DNA from: CAG-791 sp964386925
Lineage (GTDB): Bacteria > Bacillota > Clostridia > Lachnospirales > Lachnospiraceae
Length of the DNA stretch: 44,017 bases
Direction: 5' to 3'
Assembly: GCA_964386925.1 (NCBI GenBank)
Contig: CAYLUU010000003.1
Location: forward strand, 1 to 44,017
Part shown: in pieces, positions 8,485 through 17,721 of the stretch
Numbering within the stretch: position 1 is the stretch's first letter
How the letters are laid out: each line of letters begins with the position of its first letter
Program-made: the position numbers and the translations under genes
The notes under the pieces: model-generated
Told to the model about the DNA's origin: nothing
Database searches by the model: none
The model's input: the letters and a program-made list of their open reading frames with translations, nothing else

Positions 8485-8577
8485 TCTTTCCTTTCCCTCA
8501 CTCTGTTCAGCCAGCCACGGTCTGCCGCAGTCTGCTCTGAACAGCTCTCTGAAATCAAAGTAACTATCAGTCAGACT

Positions 8578-9036
8578 TTATTCCAGATCCAAGGCGTCTT
8601 CTTCCGTCTCGTCGCTGTCATCTTCATAGGCACTGGTATCGTTGATATCTATGCCACGGCTGCGGCGCTCCTCTTCGGCGGCGGCATCCTGTGCCTTCAC
8701 CTCATCGATCTTGTGTGCCATCTCCACACCGTAGGCAATGGAGGTGTCCTGCAGGAAATGCAGCTCCGGCGTATTCCGAAGGTTCACCTGATGGGCCAGC
8801 TCCCGGCGAATAAAGCCGGTTGCACTGCGAAGTCCCTGCATTGTCTTCTTCTGATCCTCCTCGGTTCCCAGAACCGAAATCCACACCTTGCAGTTCTTCA
8901 GATCCGGTGCAACCTCCACCTCAATGACCGAGGTCATCGGCGATACACGCGGATCCTTAATATCCCGGATAATCGCGGCCAGACTCTTGCGAACCTCGTC
9001 GTTAATCCGGCGGTTCTTTACACTGTTTTTTCTCAT
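8578..9036 (-). CDS. rbfA: Ribosome-binding factor A
   Basis: KH-fold factor needed for 16S rRNA 5'-end maturation and 30S assembly. It has 152 residues, beginning MRKNSVKNRRINDEVRKSL. The family segment DPRVSPMTSVIEVEVAPDLK and the C-terminal PELHFLQDTSI are visible. The ATG at 9036 has GAGAGGAA immediately upstream; a longer open frame (65 more codons) overlaps the end of infB and a hairpin and has no similarity. The last 25 residues form an acidic tail rich in Asp and Glu, longer than in many homologues. Confidence 0.95.
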   Translation of the reverse strand: MRKNSVKNRRINDEVRKSLAAIIRDIKDPRVSPMTSVIEVEVAPDLKNCKVWISVLGTEEDQKKTMQGLRSATGFIRRELAHQVNLRNTPELHFLQDTSIAYGVEMAHKIDEVKAQDAAAEEERRSRGIDINDTSAYEDDSDETEEDALDLE

Positions 9037-9055
9037 ACGTTCCTCTCTGCAACAC

Positions 9056-9093
9056 GGGCCACGGCACGCTGCATCTGCAGCACACCGTGGCCC
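9056..9093 (-). promoter_or_regulatory. Strong intercistronic hairpin between infB and rbfA
   Basis: A perfect 9-bp arm pair, GGGCCACGG at 9056-9064 and CCGTGGCCC at 9085-9093, with an inner GCTGCA/TGCAGC stem. It ends about 20 bases upstream of the rbfA start. No U-run follows on the minus strand, so it is probably an mRNA-processing or stability structure rather than a terminator. Confidence 0.6.
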
Positions 9094-9157
9094 ATCTATG
9101 TATATCAATATACTTACATCTCCGTCAGCCCTGCTGCTGGGCCGCTGGATAACTCCC

Positions 9158-12100
9158 TTATGCGTTCTCTTTTGCCTTCCGGGCAGCTTCCTTCTCCTTG
9201 CGGGCAATGACTTCTTCTCTCGGAACCTCAACCATCTTGTAGGCCTCGATCTGATCGCCGACGTTCATTGCATCGAAGTCCTCGAATACCAGACCGCAGT
9301 CATAGCCGGCCTTGACTTCCTTCACGTCGTCCTTGAAACGCTTCAAGGATGCCAGTGCACCCTCGAAGATCTTCTCGCCGTCGCGGGTAATCCGTACGGT
9401 GCAGCCCTTCTCAATCTGTCCGTCCAGAACCATGGAACCGGCAATGTTGCCGATCTTGCCGGACTTGAACAGCTGACGTACCTCTGCATGTCCGATGACC
9501 TTCTCCTCATAGACAGGAGCCAGCATGCCGTTCAGTGCGGCATTGACATCGTCGATGGCCTGATAGATGACCTTGTACAGATGGATCGATACACCGTTGT
9601 GCTCGGCAATGGACTTTGCCGTAGAAGACGGCTGTACATTGAAGCCGATGATGGCTGCGTTGGAGGCTGCTGCAAGATCCACATCCGACTCGTTGATGTT
9701 GCCGGCTGCACTGTGGATGATGCGTACCTTGACCTCGTCGTTCGTCAGCTTCTGCAGGGATGCACACAGAGCCTCAACTGAACCCTGTACATCAGCCTTG
9801 ACAATGAGCTCGAGCTCCTTCATCTTGCCTTCGCGCATCTGATCGAACAGGTCTTCCACGTTCATGGACATAACGTTCTCTTCGAGCAGCTCTTCCTTGT
9901 GCTGTGCCTTGTAGGTCTCCGCATAGGACTTCGCTACATCGTTGGATGCATGTGCGACAATGACTTCGCCGGCGCCGGGAACATCAGAGAGTCCCAGTAC
10001 CACAACAGGCTCCGAGGGGCCTGCGGTCTTTACGTTCTTACCCTTGTCGTTGATCATGGCACGAACCTTACCATAGGCAGGGCCTGCGGAGATGAAATCT
10101 CCAACATGAAGGGTGCCCTTCTGAACGAGCACGTTCGCAACCGGGCCGCGGCCGCGATCGAGCTTCGCCTCCAGAACAAGGCCTCTTGCGAGGCGATCCG
10201 GGTTAGCCTTCAGCTCCATGACATCTGCCTGCAGCAGAATCGTTTCGAGCAGGTCATCGATGCCGTCACCAGTCTTCGCAGAGACATTCACGAACTCCGT
10301 CTGTCCGCCCCAATCGGCAGGGATGAGCTCATATTTGGACAGCTGCTCCTTCACGCGGTCCGGATTCGCATCCGGCTTATCCATCTTGTTCACCGCGACG
10401 ATGATCTCGACGCCGGCTGCCTTTGCATGGTTGATGGCTTCCACCGTCTGCGGCATCACGCCGTCATCTGCTGCAACAACCAGCACGGCGATATCGGTAG
10501 ACTGCGCGCCGCGAAGACGCATTGCCGTAAAGGCCTCGTGTCCGGGCGTATCCAGGAAGGTAATGGCACGATCCTGTACGTTTACGGTGTAAGCGCCAAT
10601 GGCCTGAGTAATACCGCCTGCTTCCTTTTCTGTCACTCTGGAATGACGAATGTAGTCCAGAATGGAAGTTTTACCATGGTCAACGTGTCCCATGACGCAG
10701 ACAACAGGCGCTCTGGATACCATGTTCTCCTCGAGGTCCTCGTCCTCCTTCAGGAGTTCTTCGATGACGTCAACCTTCTCTTCTTTCTCGCAGAGGATAT
10801 CGTAATCAGATGCAATGTTCTCTGCCTCCTCATAGGTCACCTCGGAGTTCACTGTCATAGCCTTGCCGGCGAGGAAGAGCTTCTTGATGAGCTCAGCCGC
10901 CTTGAGATGCATGGCCTCTGCCAGATCGCCGATGGTCAGCTTCTCCGGAATGGTGATCACCTTGATCTGCTCTTCCGGCTCCTCCACCTTCTCTACCACA
11001 GGCTTAATGAAGCGGCCGGAGCGATTCCTGCGCTCTCTCTGCTCATTCTGCTCGAAGGCAACGTCCTTTTTGTTGTGACGGTCTCTGGATACACCGTTCG
11101 GATTGCGGCGCTTGTTCCCGCTGCCGCCGAACTCCTGTGCCGGAGCAGCATTGCTGCCGCCAAAGCCGCGTCCGCCGCCTGCTCCGGGTCTTCCTCCCTG
11201 GCCCTGACGGCCAAAGGAAGCTCCCTGACCGGGACGGCTTGCACCAAAGCCAGGTCTTCCCTGACCTCTTCCGCGATCACCCTGACCGCCCTGGCCGTAC
11301 TGGCTGCCGTTCTGACCATAGGAACGATTGCTATTCCGATCGCCGGTTCCTGCCGGGCGCCGGTTCTGGCCGCTGTTCTGACCGTAGCCGGTTCCCTGAC
11401 CGCCGTTCTGGCTTCTTCCTCGATAGTTTCCATTCGATCCGCCGCTGCGTCCGCCCTGGCCGCGGCCGGTAGTCTGTGTCTGGCCGTAGTTATCGTAATG
11501 AGCCAGACGAACAAAGCCGATCGGTCCATCGCTCTTAGCCGCCGGCTTCTCTTCAGTCGGTGTTGCTGCAGGTGCCTCCGCTTTCTCTGCTGGCTTTTCT
11601 GCGGTCTTTTCTACATTCTGCACTGCCGCTGCAGGCTCTGTAGTCTTCTCCGGAGCTGCTGCAGGTGCCGCTGCTGCCTTTGCTGCCGGTGCTGCATTCT
11701 CCGTTACCGGAGCTGCTGCAGTCTCTGCTGCCGGCATAACTGCCTGCGTAAGCTTCTCTTCCGGCTGTGCCTTCGGTGCAGATTCCGCTGCCGGTGCCTT
11801 CGGTGCCGGATTTGTATTCTGTACCGGCTTGTGATAATCCACCGTCATCTGAGAGGGTGCCGTCTTAGGCTTGATCGGACGGTATGTAGCTCCATTTCCC
11901 TGGGAAGGACGGCTATTCTGTCCGTTCCGTGCGGAGCGCTGGCCGTTCCCGCCATTCTGCGTGCGGCCGCCATTTGCACTGCCGCCTGCCGAATAGCTGC
12001 CGGCACTGCGCTGCGTCTTGTTGCCGCCGGCATTTCCACCGGTTACGATGATGATTTTCTTCTTCTTCACAGGAGCAGCCTTGGCTGCCTTCTCTTCACC

Positions 12101-12373
12101 CTGCGCTGCTGTATTCTCTGTCTGTGCTGTCTCTTCCGTCTTCTTCACAGCCACCTTCTCTTCTGCAGCCTTTGCTGCCTCTGCGGAGGTCGACTCCTTT
12201 GCAGGAGCTACCTTTCTGCCGCCGAAATGTGCATCCACCAGCTTCATCATCTCTTCATCAACGCTGTTGCTGGCGGTCTTGATCTCTACTCCGTTCTCTT
12301 TGAGGAAAGAGGCTACCTCGCTCTTCTCTACACCATAGGTCTTCATGATCTCACTTACTCTCGTCTTCGCCAT
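9158..12373 (-). CDS. infB: Translation initiation factor IF-2
   Basis: GTPase that places initiator tRNA on the 30S subunit. Its 1071 residues make it long for the family. The N-terminal IF2_N module (MAKTRVSEIMKTYGVE) is at 1-50 and a second IF2_N module near 468-535. The G domain has GHVDHGKTS at 562-570, then DTPGHEAF and NKMDKP, and domains II-IV run to the end. Residues of about 55-455 are low complexity: first Ala/Glu/Lys/Pro-rich, then Gly/Arg/Gln/Asn-rich with RGG-like and GQN repeats. The start overlaps the L7Ae-like gene by 23 bases, consistent with one operon. Confidence 0.97.
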   Translation of the reverse strand: MAKTRVSEIMKTYGVEKSEVASFLKENGVEIKTASNSVDEEMMKLVDAHFGGRKVAPAKESTSAEAAKAAEEKVAVKKTEETAQTENTAAQGEEKAAKAAPVKKKKIIIVTGGNAGGNKTQRSAGSYSAGGSANGGRTQNGGNGQRSARNGQNSRPSQGNGATYRPIKPKTAPSQMTVDYHKPVQNTNPAPKAPAAESAPKAQPEEKLTQAVMPAAETAAAPVTENAAPAAKAAAAPAAAPEKTTEPAAAVQNVEKTAEKPAEKAEAPAATPTEEKPAAKSDGPIGFVRLAHYDNYGQTQTTGRGQGGRSGGSNGNYRGRSQNGGQGTGYGQNSGQNRRPAGTGDRNSNRSYGQNGSQYGQGGQGDRGRGQGRPGFGASRPGQGASFGRQGQGGRPGAGGGRGFGGSNAAPAQEFGGSGNKRRNPNGVSRDRHNKKDVAFEQNEQRERRNRSGRFIKPVVEKVEEPEEQIKVITIPEKLTIGDLAEAMHLKAAELIKKLFLAGKAMTVNSEVTYEEAENIASDYDILCEKEEKVDVIEELLKEDEDLEENMVSRAPVVCVMGHVDHGKTSILDYIRHSRVTEKEAGGITQAIGAYTVNVQDRAITFLDTPGHEAFTAMRLRGAQSTDIAVLVVAADDGVMPQTVEAINHAKAAGVEIIVAVNKMDKPDANPDRVKEQLSKYELIPADWGGQTEFVNVSAKTGDGIDDLLETILLQADVMELKANPDRLARGLVLEAKLDRGRGPVANVLVQKGTLHVGDFISAGPAYGKVRAMINDKGKNVKTAGPSEPVVVLGLSDVPGAGEVIVAHASNDVAKSYAETYKAQHKEELLEENVMSMNVEDLFDQMREGKMKELELIVKADVQGSVEALCASLQKLTNDEVKVRIIHSAAGNINESDVDLAAASNAAIIGFNVQPSSTAKSIAEHNGVSIHLYKVIYQAIDDVNAALNGMLAPVYEEKVIGHAEVRQLFKSGKIGNIAGSMVLDGQIEKGCTVRITRDGEKIFEGALASLKRFKDDVKEVKAGYDCGLVFEDFDAMNVGDQIEAYKMVEVPREEVIARKEKEAARKAKENA

Positions 12374-12800
12374 CCTTACCTCTTTCTTCCTGTATGCCGA
12401 ACATCTTCATTAATGAACCTGCAAATCCCCGATCCGTAACTGCTGCGCATGCCCGCGGGCCTTTGCCGATGGCCTGTCCCAAACGGTCTTTCGTTCCGTA
12501 GTAAACCAAAGGCACGTGATAACTACGGCACTTATCCTCTGCCGTCTTGCGCGTGTTGCCTTCTGCATCCTCCGTGACAATAACGAGTGCCGCATTCCCG
12601 CCGCGCACTGCCTCCACGGTAAGGAATCCTCCGCTCTTGAGTCGTCCTGCCTTCGCAGCAAGCCCCAGCATATGCCAGATTCTGCCGGACGCAGCCTCTG
12701 TCACTTCAGCCCGGTACAGCCTGCTCTCCGGATTGTGCGAATGCGTCAGGCGCATGCCCTGCTCTTTGTCAGATGCAGCATTTGACTTCTGTTCTGTCAT
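12351..12800 (-). CDS. L7Ae/L30e-type RNA-binding protein (YlxQ family)
   Basis: Probable small RNA-binding protein that recognises kink-turns. It has 149 residues with a roughly 38-residue charged N-terminal extension. The L7Ae core then has GLAAKAGRLKSGGF, ALVIVTEDAEGNTRK and PLVYYGTKDRLGQAIGK, typical of YlxQ. It starts with a 4-base overlap with the rnpM stop and ends 23 bases inside infB, the tightly packed nusA-rnpM-ylxQ-infB order of Firmicutes. An internal ATG at residue 16 (MRLTHSHN) is an alternative start. Confidence 0.9.
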   Translation of the reverse strand: MTEQKSNAASDKEQGMRLTHSHNPESRLYRAEVTEAASGRIWHMLGLAAKAGRLKSGGFLTVEAVRGGNAALVIVTEDAEGNTRKTAEDKCRSYHVPLVYYGTKDRLGQAIGKGPRACAAVTDRGFAGSLMKMFGIQEERGKDGEDESK

Positions 12801-13084
12801 CCCGTCGCCTCCTTCTCCCGGAGCATCTCCTGCAAGGCCTCTCTGACCTGCGCCAGTGCATCTGCTGATACCTCCGCGCGGAAAGCTCTGGAAAGGCTCC
12901 TCTTGCGAAAGGCTTTCTCCAGGCAGGCCGGATCAGCGCACAGATAGGCGCCTCGTCCGTTCATCCGTCCTCCCGGATCTACGATTACAGTACCCTCACT
13001 CGTCCGTACAATTCGAATCAGCTCACGTTTGTCTTTGCATGTTCCACACCCGATGCAGGTTCGCATCGGAATCTTTTTCGGCAT
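12797..13084 (-). CDS. rnpM: RNase P modulator RnpM (YlxR family)
   Basis: A 95-residue member of the YlxR family, reported in Bacillus to bind RNase P RNA. It begins MPKKIPMRTCIGCGTCKDKRELIRIVR, with the family motifs PxRTCIGC and GRMNGRGAYLC and the C-terminal C-L-E-K-A segment. The ATG at 13084 was chosen over a frame start 16 codons upstream because the family consistently starts just before PxRTC. A GGGGAGA lies 11 bases upstream. The stop overlaps the next gene by four bases (ATGA). Confidence 0.92.
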   Translation of the reverse strand: MPKKIPMRTCIGCGTCKDKRELIRIVRTSEGTVIVDPGGRMNGRGAYLCADPACLEKAFRKRSLSRAFRAEVSADALAQVREALQEMLREKEATG

Positions 13085-13125
13085 AGAGAACCTGTCTCCC
13101 CCTTGTCTATTGCTCGATACTGTCA

Positions 13126-13147
13126 GGAGCAAAAGAACCTTTGCTCC
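13126..13147 (-). promoter_or_regulatory. Hairpin between nusA and rnpM
   Basis: GGAGCAAA and TTTGCTCC form an 8-bp perfect stem with a 6-base loop in the 134-base gap between nusA and rnpM. No U-tract follows on the minus strand. It may be an attenuation or processing site; the function is unknown. Confidence 0.4.
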
Positions 13148-13218
13148 ATCATCCTTATATCTGTCTCAAAATATTTGAAACCGCCCATCGGCAGTCTCTC
13201 CTGTCTGCAGCAGTCTGC

Positions 13219-14472
13219 TTACTCTTCGCTTGCTGCTTCCTCTGCGAACTCCTCAGATCCCTCTTCTGCGTACTCCGCATCAGCCTCATCCTCATAGACT
13301 TCGATAGGATTACCATTCTCATCTACCGGATTGCCGTTCTCATCCACGAATTCGATTTCCTCGTCTTCGTCATCGCCCAGATAATCCTCATAACGGAAGC
13401 CGGGTGCGTCCTTCGCCTGCGTTTCGTCCTTGATGTCGATCTTGTAGCCGGTCAGGCGTGCTGCCAGACGGGCATTCTGTCCTTCACGGCCAATGGCCAG
13501 AGACAGCTGATAATCCGGAACCACAACCTTGGCGCTGTGCTCCTCAGGATCAGCGAATACCGCAACGATCTTCGCCGGGGACAGAGCATTCTGGATCAGG
13601 TTGCCCGGGTTGTCATCCCAGTTCACGATATCGATCTTCTCGCCATTGAGCTCGTCCACAATGTTGTTGACGCGGGTTCCGTTGAGGCCAACGCAGGCGC
13701 CGACCGGATCCACGTTCGGGTTGGAGCTCCATACTGCAATCTTCGTACGGCTGCCTGCCTCACGCGCGATGCTCTCAATGGTAACGGTGCCGTCACGGAT
13801 CTCTGCCACTTCCTCAGCGAACAGACCCTTGACAAGGTCGGGATGCGTACGGGATACGAGAATTCTGGTGCCGCCTTTTGCTGTTTTGCGTACATCTACG
13901 ATATACACGCGGATACGGTCGCCTGTACGCAGCTTCTCGCTGGGTACCTGCTCCTTCTCGTTCAGCATAGCCTCCGCTTTCATAGTGCCATCCTGGGTTC
14001 CAAGGTTAATGGTCCAGTTACGGCCGACCTGACGCTGTACCACACCGGTGACAACGGTCTTCATCTTGTCTGCAAAATAATTGTAAACCGCATTGCGCTC
14101 TTCCTCACGAATCTTCTGCAGGATCACGTTCTTGGCAATCTGTGTGGCAATGCGGCCAAAGGATTTGCTGTTGAAGTCAACGCGTACAACATCGCCGATC
14201 TCTCCGATGATGTGCTGCTTTTTCGCATTCTCTGCGGTGATCTGGTACTGGTCATCCAGAACATCATCCTCGTCTGCGACGATGGTCTTCTCTGCCCACA
14301 CATGATACTCAAAGGTATCGCGGTCCACCTCAACCTTGACGTTGTCCGTCTTGCCGAAGTTGTTCTTGCAGGCGATTACCAGTGCGGATTCAATGGCATC
14401 GAAAAGAGTATCTGCACTGATATTCTTCTCCTTCTCCAGCACATCCATTGCGACTTTCAATTCTTCGTTCAT
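13219..14472 (-). CDS. nusA: Transcription termination/antitermination factor NusA
   Basis: RNA polymerase-binding elongation factor affecting pausing and termination. It has 417 residues: the N-terminal RNAP-binding domain (1-125), an S1 domain (about 135-200, VVTGVVQRQVGRNWTINLG), then two KH domains containing NPNVDPVGACVGLNG and LSLAIGREGQNARLAARLTG. A roughly 60-residue acidic tail follows with a tandem NENGNP-type repeat (GNPVDENGNPIE). Firmicute NusA proteins normally lack the extra C-terminal acidic repeats of E. coli, and this tail is a different, low-complexity extension. Confidence 0.97.
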   Translation of the reverse strand: MNEELKVAMDVLEKEKNISADTLFDAIESALVIACKNNFGKTDNVKVEVDRDTFEYHVWAEKTIVADEDDVLDDQYQITAENAKKQHIIGEIGDVVRVDFNSKSFGRIATQIAKNVILQKIREEERNAVYNYFADKMKTVVTGVVQRQVGRNWTINLGTQDGTMKAEAMLNEKEQVPSEKLRTGDRIRVYIVDVRKTAKGGTRILVSRTHPDLVKGLFAEEVAEIRDGTVTIESIAREAGSRTKIAVWSSNPNVDPVGACVGLNGTRVNNIVDELNGEKIDIVNWDDNPGNLIQNALSPAKIVAVFADPEEHSAKVVVPDYQLSLAIGREGQNARLAARLTGYKIDIKDETQAKDAPGFRYEDYLGDDEDEEIEFVDENGNPVDENGNPIEVYEDEADAEYAEEGSEEFAEEAASEE

Positions 14473-14587
14473 TGCCTCTCCTTTTTACCTGTGATCAGGT
14501 TAACGCCTTCAATAAATATCGTATCGATTCAGCGTATCTCAGCATATCTGTAAACGTTCTGTGCAATATTCCGCTCAAATCCCGCGG

Positions 14588-15073
14588 TTACAGGGTTACC
14601 TTCAGTCGGATATTCGCCACATCCTTGCGCTTCAGGACCAGATCCTCCAGAGGATTCCCTTTGGCATCGGAGCGTCCGATGGTAACCGTGTCTGCGTCAA
14701 AAGCCTTCAGCACGCCATCAAAGCTCTTGTTCTTGTCCTCGTAGGGAGCATAGGTGCCGCCCTCTACCTCCTGGCCGATGCTGGCTTGGTAGTGGCGATC
14801 TTTGGTCAGTGCGCGCCCCAGTCCCGGACTGGAAACTTCTAATGTATAAGCTTCCTGAATCGGATCGGTATCATCCAGTGCATCTGACAGATCATGGCTG
14901 ACATCCACACAGTCATCGATGGTCACACCGCCGTCCTTATCGATGAAGGCACGAAGGTAATATTCCTGACCCTCTCTTACGTATTCCACATCATAAATGC
15001 GGACTCCTCTGGAGGCTGCAATGGGCTCCAGGAGCTTTTCTACCATTTCTTCAATATCCTTGCGCTTTGCCAT
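14588..15073 (-). CDS. rimP: Ribosome maturation factor RimP
   Basis: 30S maturation factor, 161 residues. Family segments include the N-terminal LEPIAASRGVRIYDVEYVREG, the SSPGLGRALTKDRHY signature and a C-terminal Sm-like fold. The ATG at 15073 is preceded by GCGAGG at proper spacing; a frame start 22 codons upstream has no similarity. It is the first gene of the rimP-nusA-rnpM-L7Ae-infB unit, 115 bases before nusA. Confidence 0.94.
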   Translation of the reverse strand: MAKRKDIEEMVEKLLEPIAASRGVRIYDVEYVREGQEYYLRAFIDKDGGVTIDDCVDVSHDLSDALDDTDPIQEAYTLEVSSPGLGRALTKDRHYQASIGQEVEGGTYAPYEDKNKSFDGVLKAFDADTVTIGRSDAKGNPLEDLVLKRKDVANIRLKVTL

Positions 15074-15408
15074 GATATCCTCGCTCGATTGATTTACTGC
15101 CGTCTGGCCGCATCCGGACTCACATCCAATTGGTATCAAGATTGGAATTGAAATCCGAATATGGCCCAGTCGAAATTCGTATCGACGTCCCCGCGCAGCC
15201 GAACCGCTTTACACAAGAAAGAGTGGACCGAAGGCCCACTCTCAATCAACTACGCTATCAAAACATATTTACACTACCACGCATTGCCGGGATTTGCAAG
15301 CGTTTTCCGCCTGTATGTACTGTCAGCTACTATTCGCCCGCCAGGCAGGAGCGGACAGTGGAGAGTGTCCGCTTCTAGCCAGCGAACGAGCTGCCATGTC
15401 CGCTTTTC
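15074..15408 (-). promoter_or_regulatory. Gap before rimP: candidate promoter and hairpins
   Basis: No gene is seen. On the minus strand TTGCAA (15294-15299) and TAGTGT (15271-15276), 17 bases apart, make a plausible promoter. A compact 10-bp hairpin follows at 15220-15242 (AGAGTGG/CCACTCT arms) with a U-rich tail (TCTTTCTTG). It is either the GH3 terminator or, if the promoter is real, an attenuator in the rimP leader. A further 8-bp stem, AGCGGACA/TGTCCGCT at 15350-15373, lies just past the GH3 stop. Confidence 0.4.
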
Positions 15409-17586
15409 CTAGATCTGCACCTTACAGCTTGCGCATGCATGTCCGGTCAGCTCCTGGCTGCGAGCATCCGGCTGTGCAAAGCCTGCATATACCGTGAACT
15501 CCTTCGTGCGGATCTCTCTGTGACCATCCTCATCGACTGTAGCGAGCTCATGCGGCTTCACAGTCAGTTCAACCGTTTTCTCCTCACCCGCTGCCAGCTC
15601 TACTCGCTGAATAGCGGCAAGATGCGGGTTGGTCACATCATTTGCATCATTCTCAGCCTTCACATAGACCTCTATGACATCCTGGGTTGCTGCCTTCCCG
15701 TCATTACGAACAGTTACCGTAACCTTCAGTCCGTCAATGCCATAGGCTGCGCCGTAATCGTCGCTGCTGCCAAAAGCTGTCTCACCGGCAGTAATCGATG
15801 CATCGTCTGCTCTCTTCGCCACCTCTGCTGCAACCTCTGCTGCAGAGCAGTCTCCGTAGGTCAGACCGTAGCCGAACGGATACAGCGGCGTTCCTTCGTA
15901 GTAACGATAGGTCCGATTCTTCATGGAATAATCCGTGAACTCCGGCAGATCCTTGTCATGCTCGTAGAAGGTAACCGGCAGCTTTCCGGAAGGCGATGTT
16001 TCGCCGAAGAGAACGGCTGCAACGTTCTTGCCGCCGCGTCCGCCCGGATACCATACCTGCAGAACAGCTGCTGCATGATCTTCTGCCGTGCGCAAATTCA
16101 CAGCGCTTCCTGTCATATTGATGACCACCACCGGCTTTCCGGTTGCGATCATGCCGCGCAGGAGCTCGAGCTGCTGGAAGGGCAGCTCCAGGCCGTTTTT
16201 ATCGCCGGAAGCATACCGGTTTCCGGTATCGCCCTCTTCGCCTTCCAGTGTCTCGTCCAGACCCAGAACAACGAATACCACTTCCGACATCTCGGCGCAT
16301 TGCTGAGCCTCAGCCAGACGGTCACACATAACAGGATCCGACAGTGCCTCTACGTTGTCCTTGAAGAGATGGCAACCCTCGGAATAGTGAACGTTTACAT
16401 CCTCTCCCAGATAATCCTGAATGCCTTCCAGAACCGTCGTGTAACGGGAGGCATCGCCGTGGTAGTTGCCCTTCAGCGCAACGCGGCTGTCCGCATTCGG
16501 TCCGACGACTGCCACATCATGAAGCTTGCTCTTATCGAGCGGCAGAATACCATTATTCTTGAGCAGAACAAAGCTCTCTCTGGCTACGCGATCCTCCACA
16601 GCCAGATGCTCCTTGCACTCCACAACGGAGTACGGGATCTTGTCGTACTCGGTCTCGCCGAACATACCAAGGAGGTACCGGGTCGTGAACAAGCGGATGG
16701 CAGACTCTGTGATATATTTCTCATCCAGAATTCCCTGCTCTACGGCGTTCATCACCTTCTGGTATGTGCAGCCGCAGTTCACATCGGTTCCGTTCTCCAG
16801 TGCGAGAACAACCGATTCCTCAGGAGTCTTCGTGATCTTATGATTCTCGTGGAAATCACGCACTGCCCAGCAGTCCGAAACGAAATGTCCTTCGAACTTC
16901 CACTTGCCTCGCAGGATCTCCTGCAATGCCGGTGATCCGCAGCAAACCTCGCCGTTGGTCCGGTTGTAGGCACCCATGACAGCTTCTACCTTTGCCTCCT
17001 TGACGCAGGCTTCGAAAGCAGGGAGATAAGTCTCCTCCATGTCTTTTTTGGATGCTACCGCATTGAAGTGATGGCGATCTGCCTCCGGACCGGAATGTAC
17101 CGCGTAGTGTTTCGCACATGCTGCCGTCTTCATCACCTCGCCGTCGCCCTGCATGCCTTCAATGAAGCGAACACCGAGCCGCGACGTCAGATACGGATCC
17201 TCGCCGTAGGTCTCATGCCCGCGGCCCCATCTGGGATCACGGAAAATATTCACATTCGGTGCCCAGAAGGTCAGACCCTTATAGATATCCCGGTCCCCAT
17301 GCCGGGACTGCATGTTGTATTTGGCCCTGCCCTCCTCGGCCGTCACCTCTCCGACCTCCTGCATGACATCCGGGTCGAAGGCCGCTGCCATACCAATGGC
17401 CTGCGGGAACATGGTGGCAACACCTGCTCTGGCAACGCCGTGCAGCGATTCGTTCCACCAGTTGTAGGCAGGAATTCCCAGCCGCTCAATGGCAGGGGAA
17501 TCGTATTTTAGCTGGGATGCCTTTTCCTCCAGCGTCATCTTGGAAACCAGCTCGGTTGCGAGGTTTCTCGCCTCTTCTCGGTTCAT
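15409..17586 (-). CDS. GH3 beta-xylosidase
   Basis: Releases xylose from the non-reducing end of xylo-oligosaccharides; this is the best guess for its subgroup. It has 725 residues and no signal peptide, so it is cytoplasmic. The N-terminal (beta/alpha)8 domain has WWNESLHGVARAG, the conserved KHYAVHSGPEADRHHF pair, and the nucleophile Asp238 in FVSDCWAV. Then come the alpha/beta sandwich domain and a C-terminal fibronectin III-like domain after YPFGYGLTY. The ATG at 17586 follows AAGGAGGG; the frame extends 24 codons further without homology. Position at the end of a GH67/ABC importer cluster supports xylan use. GH3 beta-glucosidase is the main alternative. Confidence 0.85.
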   Translation of the reverse strand: MNREEARNLATELVSKMTLEEKASQLKYDSPAIERLGIPAYNWWNESLHGVARAGVATMFPQAIGMAAAFDPDVMQEVGEVTAEEGRAKYNMQSRHGDRDIYKGLTFWAPNVNIFRDPRWGRGHETYGEDPYLTSRLGVRFIEGMQGDGEVMKTAACAKHYAVHSGPEADRHHFNAVASKKDMEETYLPAFEACVKEAKVEAVMGAYNRTNGEVCCGSPALQEILRGKWKFEGHFVSDCWAVRDFHENHKITKTPEESVVLALENGTDVNCGCTYQKVMNAVEQGILDEKYITESAIRLFTTRYLLGMFGETEYDKIPYSVVECKEHLAVEDRVARESFVLLKNNGILPLDKSKLHDVAVVGPNADSRVALKGNYHGDASRYTTVLEGIQDYLGEDVNVHYSEGCHLFKDNVEALSDPVMCDRLAEAQQCAEMSEVVFVVLGLDETLEGEEGDTGNRYASGDKNGLELPFQQLELLRGMIATGKPVVVINMTGSAVNLRTAEDHAAAVLQVWYPGGRGGKNVAAVLFGETSPSGKLPVTFYEHDKDLPEFTDYSMKNRTYRYYEGTPLYPFGYGLTYGDCSAAEVAAEVAKRADDASITAGETAFGSSDDYGAAYGIDGLKVTVTVRNDGKAATQDVIEVYVKAENDANDVTNPHLAAIQRVELAAGEEKTVELTVKPHELATVDEDGHREIRTKEFTVYAGFAQPDARSQELTGHACASCKVQI

Positions 17587-17641
17587 GTAACCCTCCTTAC
17601 ACGTGCCTTTAACGCAGCACCTTTCGGTGCAGCGTCTTCTT

Positions 17642-17700
17642 TTCAAAACAGCAGCCATCCGAACTCAGCCTATTGCAGACAGATTCCGAATGGCTGCTGC
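17642..17700 (-). terminator. Terminator of the dehydrogenase gene
   Basis: AGCAGCCAT-CGGAA arms at 17650-17699 form a long stem with an 18-20 base loop, followed on the minus strand by GTTTTGAAAAG. It sits just beyond the dehydrogenase stop and upstream of GH3. A second small stem (GCACC-TTTC-GGTGC, about 17612-17630) lies in the GH3 leader. GH3 may therefore depend on read-through or its own promoter. Confidence 0.65.
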
Positions 17701-17721
17701 CACGTCATTCCAGTGTTGTTA

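Noticed and set aside
9899..12439. Long open frame (846 codons) antisense to infB
   Set aside because: The Leu/Cys/Arg-rich translation is the complement of the Gly/Ala/Gln-rich IF-2 linker, not a protein family.
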